From assembly GCA_039920165.1 (NCBI GenBank), contig JBDSEG010000222.1:1-12633 (forward strand): a stretch of 12,633 nucleotides of DNA, given 5' to 3'. Position numbers and translations under genes: made by a program. Positions 8,600 to 12,633 of this stretch are shown in pieces. This stretch comes from JBDSEG01 sp039920165. GTDB lineage: Bacteria > Pseudomonadota > Gammaproteobacteria > Burkholderiales > Burkholderiaceae_C. Every line of letters begins with the position of its first letter. The stretch's first letter is position 1. The notes under the pieces are model-generated. The model was not told the DNA's origin. It saw nothing but the letters and a program-made list of their open reading frames with translations, and did not search any database.

Positions 8600-9176
8600 G
8601 GCGCACCGCCGCCCGAGGTTCTGGCGCGGCCGGCCATTCGTCGGCGAGCAGCCCGTAGAAGCGCGTGTCGTAGCTCGCGCCCTTGCCGGTCCAGCGCTGG
8701 CGCAGCAGCCCTTCGTTCTGGAATCCGAGGTGTTCCAGCAACCGGCACGACGCCACGTTGTCCGGGTTCACCTCGGCTTCCAGGCGGCGCAGCGCTCGCG
8801 ACCCGAACAGCTGCGAGATCAGCGCCGACAAGGCTTCGAGCAGGTAGCCACGGCCCCAGCAGCGACGTGCGAGCACGTAGCCCAGTTCAGCGCGCGCGCT
8901 GGCTTCCTCGTAGCGGAACAGCAGGCAGGTCCCTATCGCCTTGCCGGACGCTCTTTCGACCACGACGAGCTGGGTGCCCGTGCCGGCGCTCTCCAGCTTC
9001 TGCATGCGTTCCAGCCAGGCCATGCCGTCGTCGACCGAGCGCCAGCTTGCATACGGAAGGAAGCGGGTGACCTCGTCGTCGCCGTTCGCCAGCAGCAGGT
9101 CTTCGATGTCGGCCGCGTCGAGCGGTCTGGTCTGCACGCGTTCGGACTCGACACGGATCGGCAGGGGCAAGGGCAT
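8583..9176 (-). CDS. GNAT family N-acetyltransferase (RimJ/RimL-like)
   Basis: This 197-aa protein has the acetyl-CoA pyrophosphate-binding loop RRCWGRGY (R-x-x-G-x-G, Arg105 to Gly110) after the beta-4 strand AELGYVLA. The late GNAT signature VNPDNVASCRLLEHLGFQNEG (about 136-156) follows. The opening ESERVQTRPLDAADIEDLLL, and a tail with a Tyr-rich strand (YDTRFYGLL), are typical of the ribosomal-protein-alanine acetyltransferase-like subfamily. These proteins transfer an acetyl group from acetyl-CoA to an amine; targets range from ribosomal proteins to small molecules and are not deducible here. It lies between DUF1697 (51 nt upstream) and CYTH (17-nt overlap) on the same strand, so the three are probably co-transcribed. 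The start at 9176 has only a weak GAGG site. Confidence 0.92.
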   Translation of the reverse strand: MPLPLPIRVESERVQTRPLDAADIEDLLLANGDDEVTRFLPYASWRSVDDGMAWLERMQKLESAGTGTQLVVVERASGKAIGTCLLFRYEEASARAELGYVLARRCWGRGYLLEALSALISQLFGSRALRRLEAEVNPDNVASCRLLEHLGFQNEGLLRQRWTGKGASYDTRFYGLLADEWPAAPEPRAAVRHAAQR

Positions 9177-9227
9177 GGGGCCTCGATGCAGGGAGTGCCT
9201 GTCATTCTGTGCGATGCAGAGCGTTCG

Positions 9228-9779
9228 TCAGGCCTCGCCTGCGCGCGCCATGGCCTGCAGTTTGAGGACGGTGGCCCAGTTCCGGGAGGTCACCGACCTG
9301 CCGGCCTTGCCGAGAAGGGCATCACCCGCCTTGCTTTCGAGTATTCCGTTGGCGCAGAGCAGGTAGGCGGCGTGCTTTCCGACCGCGAACCGCTCCGGTG
9401 GCACGACCAGCGCTTCGACGGAGCTCAGGCCCGCCAACGCCTTCGCGTCCTGGACCAAAGCGACCAGCAAGCGCGGATGGTCCGCCGCTTCGGCATGGAC
9501 CGTGTTCTGGGACACGATCGCCGCCAGCGTGGTGGTCGACATGACGATGACCGGCACGTCGACTTCGAGCTGGTCCTTGATCGCAGCGGCGATGTCGGCG
9601 GCGATCCTGGCCGCCGCGGATGCCCGCTTCGAGCAGCGGAACACCGCGTTGCCGCTGTTGAGCAGCGTTGCCACGCCGGTGTAGCCCAGGCCTTCGAGCA
9701 GACGCCGGAACTCGGCCATCGGAACACGCTTGGCCTTGCCGACGTTGACGCCGCGCAGCAGGGCTACGAAGGTGGGCAT
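9228..9779 (-). CDS. DUF1697 domain-containing protein
   Basis: This 183-aa protein, the usual family length, begins with the diagnostic MPTFVALLRGVNVGKAKRVPMAEFRRLLEGLGYTGVATLLNSGNAVF. That block covers the ALLRGxNVG, MAEFRxxLExLG and LNSGNAVF elements that define DUF1697. The rest includes an AAAIKDQLEVDVPVIV strand region and ends ATVLKLQAMA. The family is widespread in bacteria; no enzymatic function is established to my knowledge. There is no signal peptide, so it is presumably cytoplasmic. The start at 9779 is fixed by homology of the first residues; no good Shine-Dalgarno sequence is visible. It follows the Bug protein gene by 59 nt and precedes the GNAT gene, so it may be read as part of either transcript. 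Confidence 0.92.
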   Translation of the reverse strand: MPTFVALLRGVNVGKAKRVPMAEFRRLLEGLGYTGVATLLNSGNAVFRCSKRASAAARIAADIAAAIKDQLEVDVPVIVMSTTTLAAIVSQNTVHAEAADHPRLLVALVQDAKALAGLSSVEALVVPPERFAVGKHAAYLLCANGILESKAGDALLGKAGRSVTSRNWATVLKLQAMARAGEA

Positions 9780-9838
9780 GTCGGTGGTTTGGATTCGGCG
9801 CCGCGGCGGTGCCGTGCAGGAAGCCGCTGCCAAGCGCG

Positions 9839-10810
9839 CTACTCGGCCTTGATGTCGGCCTTCTTGATCAGCGCCGCGTACTTGGCCAGTTGCGCCTTGG
9901 TCGCGTTGCCGAGGTCGTCGGCGCTCGAACCGCGCGGCGTCAGGCCCTGCCCGATCAATTGCTCGCGCACGGTCGGGTCGGCCACGGCCTTGATGATCTC
10001 GGCGTTGAGCCTCCCGACGATCTCGGCCGGTGTGCCGCCCGGCGCCAGCACCGCGAACCACGAGTTGAACTCGAAACCGGGCAGGCCGCTTTCGCCGACC
10101 GTCGGCACGTCGGGGTACTGCAGCATGCGCTTGGGCGTCGACACCGCGATCAGCTTGACCTTGCCGGCCTTGATGAGCGAGTTGACCGTGGCCAGGCCCT
10201 GGAATGCGACCGCCACCTCGTTGCCGCCGACGCCGATCGCCGCCTGCGTCGCACCCTTGTACGGCACGTGGGTCAGGCTGACCCCGGCCTCGGAGGCGAA
10301 CAGCGCCATCGCGATGTGCTGCGGGCTGCCGATGCCGCCGCTGCCGTAGTCGATCTTGCCCGGCGCGGCCTTGGCGGCGGCGATCAGCGCGGCGGCGCTG
10401 GAGTAGGGTCGTTCCGGATTGGCGACAAGGCCCCACTCGACCGTCGCGACCAGCGAGACCGGTGCGAAGTCGCGCACGATGTCCCACGGCATCTTGGGCT
10501 GCAGCGCCGGCACCATGGTCATGATGCTGTCGTTGAAGCCGCCGATGGTGTAGCCGTCGGGCGGCGCCTTCGCGACGCGATCGGCGCCCACCATGCCCGC
10601 GGCGCCGGGCTGGTTCTCGACCACCACGCTCTGGCCCATCGAGACCGACATCTTCTGCGCGACTATGCGCGCCGCGACATCGACCGCACTGCCCGCCGCG
10701 AGCGGAACGATCATACGGATCGGCCGGTTCGGGTAGGGGCCGGTCTGGGCGTGCGCGGGCGCCGCGAGCAGGGTAGCGGTCAGGGCGATGGCGATGCGGT
10801 TCGGTGTCAT
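9839..10810 (-). CDS. Tripartite tricarboxylate transporter substrate-binding protein (Bug family), copy 2
   Basis: This 323-aa periplasmic receptor has a signal peptide (MTPNRIAIALTATLLAAPAHA) probably cleaved after Ala21, leaving QTGPYPNRPIRMIVPLAAGSAVDVAARI. The family opening is clear, though the usual AGGxxD loop reads AGSAVD, a change that may affect ligand binding. ENQPGAAG, THVPYKGATQAAIGVG, YPDVPTVGESGLPGFEFNSW and the APGGTPAEIV stretch are further Bug hallmarks. I choose ATG 10810 over an upstream in-frame start at 10945, because only the former gives a signal peptide at the N-terminus; the longer form would translate the intergenic repeat. It lies downstream of the enolase-superfamily and Ldh genes on the same strand, suggesting it binds their substrate. 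No TctA/TctB genes are in the window. Confidence 0.95.
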   Translation of the reverse strand: MTPNRIAIALTATLLAAPAHAQTGPYPNRPIRMIVPLAAGSAVDVAARIVAQKMSVSMGQSVVVENQPGAAGMVGADRVAKAPPDGYTIGGFNDSIMTMVPALQPKMPWDIVRDFAPVSLVATVEWGLVANPERPYSSAAALIAAAKAAPGKIDYGSGGIGSPQHIAMALFASEAGVSLTHVPYKGATQAAIGVGGNEVAVAFQGLATVNSLIKAGKVKLIAVSTPKRMLQYPDVPTVGESGLPGFEFNSWFAVLAPGGTPAEIVGRLNAEIIKAVADPTVREQLIGQGLTPRGSSADDLGNATKAQLAKYAALIKKADIKAE

Positions 10811-10833
10811 GGTGTCTTTCGGTGAAGAAATGT

Positions 10834-10942
10834 CCGGACGCAAAGACGCAAAGGGCGGGAAGGACGCAAAGGTCGACGGGCAGGCCCAGAGCCTTTGGTC
10901 TTTTCTTCGCGACCTTTGCAAACTTCGTGCCTTTGCGTCCGG
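10834..10942. repeat. Palindromic intergenic repeat element, copy 2 (109 bp)
   Basis: The outer perfect 12-bp arms are CCGGACGCAAAG (10834-10845) and CTTTGCGTCCGG (10931-10942). The inner perfect 10-bp arms are GCAAAGGTCG (10866-10875) and CGACCTTTGC (10910-10919). The left half is a tandem of ACGCAAAG(G)-like units. The core CGGGCAGG (10877-10884) is 43 nt from the left end; copy 1 has its complement at the same offset. It fills most of the 154-nt gap between the Ldh-family and Bug genes. The transcript could form a long hairpin there, acting as an attenuator or as a 3' stabiliser of the upstream message, as REP hairpins do in other operons. There is no T-run, so it is not a classical terminator. 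Confidence 0.65.
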
Positions 10943-10964
10943 CAACCTCGTGGCATGTGGCGGC

Positions 10965-12017
10965 TCATCCCAGCGCAGCGACCCCGACCTCGGCCGCCAC
11001 CCTGTCCAGTGAGCTGCGCAATCCCGCTCCGATCGGAATGCCGTCGCGCTGGTGGACGATTCGCTTGGCGTGGCTTTGCTCGCCCGGCAGCCAGATGCGG
11101 TCGATGCCGGGCAGGCGTTCGCTGGCGCGCATCTCGCGCACCAGCTCGTCGACGCGCTGCTTGAATTCGGACGGGTCGCCGAAAGCAGCGATATCGATCA
11201 TCGCGATTGCCTGGCCGGTGTTGGTGGTGGTCTTGAAATCGTGGTTGAAATCGACCACCTCGCGGCCCATCGCGGCGCCGTTCAGGGTGCCGGCGAGCAG
11301 CCCGACGATCAGCGCCAGGCCGTAGCCCTTGTAGCCGCCGATCGGCAGCAGAAAGCCTTCGTCGGCGCGCGTCGGGTCGAGCAGCGGCCGGCCCTGCCGG
11401 TCGATCATCCAGCCCTCGGGCATCGGCTCGCCGCGCTGCGCCTTGGCCTTGACCTTGCCGTAGGCCGCGACCGTGGTTGCCATGTCGAGTACGACCGGCG
11501 GCTCGTCCTGCGCCGGCACCGCGACCGCGATCGGATTCGTCGACAGCAGCATCGACATGCCGCCCCACGGCGGCAGGTGGTTGGCGTTGCCGACCGCGAA
11601 ATACAGGCCGATCATGTCGTGCGGCAGCGCCATGCGCGCATACAGAGACGCCGGCCCGGCGTGGTTGCTCAGGGTCGAGCCGACCCAGGCGATGCCGGCC
11701 GTTCGCGCCTTGTCGACCGCGATTGCGGCGGCGCGCTGCATGACCAGGTGTCCCATGGCGTTGTCGCCGTCGACGAGCGCCGTCGCGGCGCGCTCCTGGA
11801 CGACCCGGATAGTGGGCCGCAGGTTGATGCCGCCGGCCTTCATGCGCTTGACATACGGCGCGACGCGGATCGCGCCGTGGCCGTCGGAGCCCTGCAGCTC
11901 GGCCTCTGTCATGAGCGCGGCGACCGTGGCCGCATCCTCTTCCGGCATGCCGACGGCGGCGAAGGCGCGCGCGATGAATGCGGCCAGCGCGTCGGGTCGA
12001 ACCAGACTCGTCTCCAT
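10965..12017 (-). CDS. Ldh family oxidoreductase (malate/L-lactate/ureidoglycolate dehydrogenase-like)
   Basis: This 350-aa protein has the usual length for this NAD(P)-dependent family, which is unrelated to classical Rossmann lactate dehydrogenases. Family motifs are an N-terminal helix pair, GSDGHGAIRVAPYVKRMKAGG (with His47 in the place of the DSHG-type His proposed as general acid in YiaK), ALVDGDNAMGHL, GSTLSNHAGPASLYA, and STNPIAVAVP. GGYKGYGLALIVGLLAGTLNGA follows. Enzymes of this group interconvert 2-keto acids and 2-hydroxy acids (malate, sulfolactate, diketogulonate, ureidoglycolate). The substrate is undetermined. The ATG is 1 nt after the stop of the enolase-superfamily gene (TGAGATG), indicating translational coupling and a shared pathway. 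The palindromic element and Bug gene follow. Confidence 0.93.
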   Translation of the reverse strand: METSLVRPDALAAFIARAFAAVGMPEEDAATVAALMTEAELQGSDGHGAIRVAPYVKRMKAGGINLRPTIRVVQERAATALVDGDNAMGHLVMQRAAAIAVDKARTAGIAWVGSTLSNHAGPASLYARMALPHDMIGLYFAVGNANHLPPWGGMSMLLSTNPIAVAVPAQDEPPVVLDMATTVAAYGKVKAKAQRGEPMPEGWMIDRQGRPLLDPTRADEGFLLPIGGYKGYGLALIVGLLAGTLNGAAMGREVVDFNHDFKTTTNTGQAIAMIDIAAFGDPSEFKQRVDELVREMRASERLPGIDRIWLPGEQSHAKRIVHQRDGIPIGAGLRSSLDRVAAEVGVAALG

Positions 12018-12018
12018 C

Positions 12019-12633
12019 TCAGCGGATCGTGGTCCAGGCCGATGCGCCGCCCGCGTAGCGCGCGATCGCCGCCTCGTCGAAGCCGAAGCCCAGGCCCGGG
12101 GTCTGGTGCAGCATCAGGTAGCCGTCCCGGTGCTCCAGCTGCCGGTCGATCAGGCGGCGGAAGTTGAGCACCTGGTCGTCGGTGAAGAACTCGACATAGC
12201 GCGCATTCGGCGTCGCTGCCACCAGCGGGGCGTGCAAGTCGTGGAACCAGTGCGGGCTGACGGTCACGCCGATGCTGCCGGCGTGCGCCGCGATGCGCCG
12301 CCACTCCGAGATGCCGCCGCACACAGCGGCGTCGGCCTGCAGGATCTCGGCCCCGCCGGCGTCGACCAGTTCGCGAAAGCGCCAGCGGCCGACCTCGATC
12401 TCGCCGGTCGCGATGGTGATGGTGGTGCGCTGCGCGAGCCGCGCGTGCAGATCGATCGCGTCGGGCAGGAAGGGCTCTTCCAGCCAGTACGGGTTGTGGG
12501 GCTCGAAGCGGCGCGTGTACTCGAGCGCGGTCGGTAGGTCGGACCAGCCGTTGTTGACGTCGAGCATCAGCACGACGTCGGGACCGATGGCGTCGCGCGC
12601 GCTGCGCACCCGCTCCTCCTCGATCGCCGGCGA
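12019..12633 (-). CDS. Enolase superfamily enzyme, mandelate racemase subgroup (C-terminal part; gene cut by window edge)
   Basis: The 204 visible residues cover most of the beta/alpha barrel. Fragment numbering lines up with mandelate racemase: metal ligands Asp25 (LMLDVNNGW), Glu52 (WLEEPF) and Glu78 (ATGE), then the Asp101 (LQAD) and His128 (VSPHWFHD) catalytic dyad, and Glu148 (YVEFF). Spacings 52 to 78, 78 to 101, 101 to 128 and 128 to 148 equal those between MR Glu221, Glu247, Asp270, His297 and Glu317. The fragment therefore retains an MR-type active site. The N-terminal capping domain and the KxK motif lie outside the window. The subgroup abstracts the alpha proton of carboxylates and includes racemases and acid-sugar dehydratases; with an Ldh-family partner and a Bug protein downstream, a sugar- or hydroxy-acid dehydratase is my preferred reading. 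Confidence 0.92.
   Translation of the reverse strand, partial: SPAIEEERVRSARDAIGPDVVLMLDVNNGWSDLPTALEYTRRFEPHNPYWLEEPFLPDAIDLHARLAQRTTITIATGEIEVGRWRFRELVDAGGAEILQADAAVCGGISEWRRIAAHAGSIGVTVSPHWFHDLHAPLVAATPNARYVEFFTDDQVLNFRRLIDRQLEHRDGYLMLHQTPGLGFGFDEAAIARYAGGASAWTTIR

Noticed and set aside
6992..9070. A 692-codon open frame on the plus strand
   Set aside because: It lies antisense to the MBL, CYTH and GNAT genes, which all have clear domains. Its translation is Arg/Ala/Gly-rich with no motif, a typical GC-rich shadow frame.
8460..10349. A 629-codon plus-strand open frame
   Set aside because: It is antisense to GNAT, DUF1697 and Bug copy 2. The composition is low-information and no domain is recognisable.
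10811..10945. N-terminal extension of Bug copy 2
   Set aside because: It would place about 45 residues encoded by the repeat element before a signal peptide, which would block export.

Overview
The window is GC-rich chromosomal DNA, most likely from a betaproteobacterium of the order Burkholderiales. The main reason is two periplasmic solute-binding proteins of the Bug (tripartite tricarboxylate transporter receptor) family, which is greatly expanded in that order. They sit among typical soil and environmental catabolic genes: an amidase, a GST, a carboxymuconolactone decarboxylase-like protein, an enolase-superfamily enzyme and an Ldh-family dehydrogenase. The genus assignment is an inference. 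I see no phage, transposase, CRISPR, tRNA or rRNA.

Layout. (a) 1-3731, minus strand: an amidase-signature enzyme (2448-3731) is followed, with a 4-nt ATGA overlap, by a large hybrid sensor kinase. The kinase reads TM-CHASE3-TM-GAF-coiled coil-HisKA-HATPase-REC and runs off the left edge. Its frame is broken by an apparent one-base deletion near 1675-1681. (b) 3732-4228: a 497-nt intergenic stretch with a 109-bp palindromic repeat element and a candidate promoter. (c) 4229-5191, plus strand: Bug protein 1. (d) 5280-6379, minus strand: a GST followed by a PhnB-like VOC protein. They diverge from a 4-carboxymuconolactone decarboxylase-like gene (6477-6854, plus). That gene converges, across a strong hairpin, on a secreted metallo-beta-lactamase-fold protein (6929-7897, minus). 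(e) 8078-9779, minus strand: DUF1697, GNAT and CYTH genes in an apparent operon. (f) 9839-12633, minus strand: an enolase-superfamily (mandelate racemase subgroup) enzyme cut by the right edge, an Ldh-family NAD(P)-dependent dehydrogenase starting 1 nt after it, a second 109-bp palindromic repeat, and Bug protein 2.

How the genes work together. Group (f) looks like a small uptake-and-catabolism unit for a hydroxy or sugar acid: Bug protein captures the ligand, the enolase-superfamily enzyme dehydrates or racemizes it, and the Ldh-family enzyme interconverts the 2-keto and 2-hydroxy acids. The substrate cannot be read from the sequence. The amidase-kinase overlap implies co-expression but no known pathway. 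The remaining genes are ordinary accessory metabolism and protein-modification genes.

I did not find a convincing new defence or mobile system. The items most worth a second look are the kinase frameshift, the amidase-kinase coupling and the two same-size palindromic intergenic elements.
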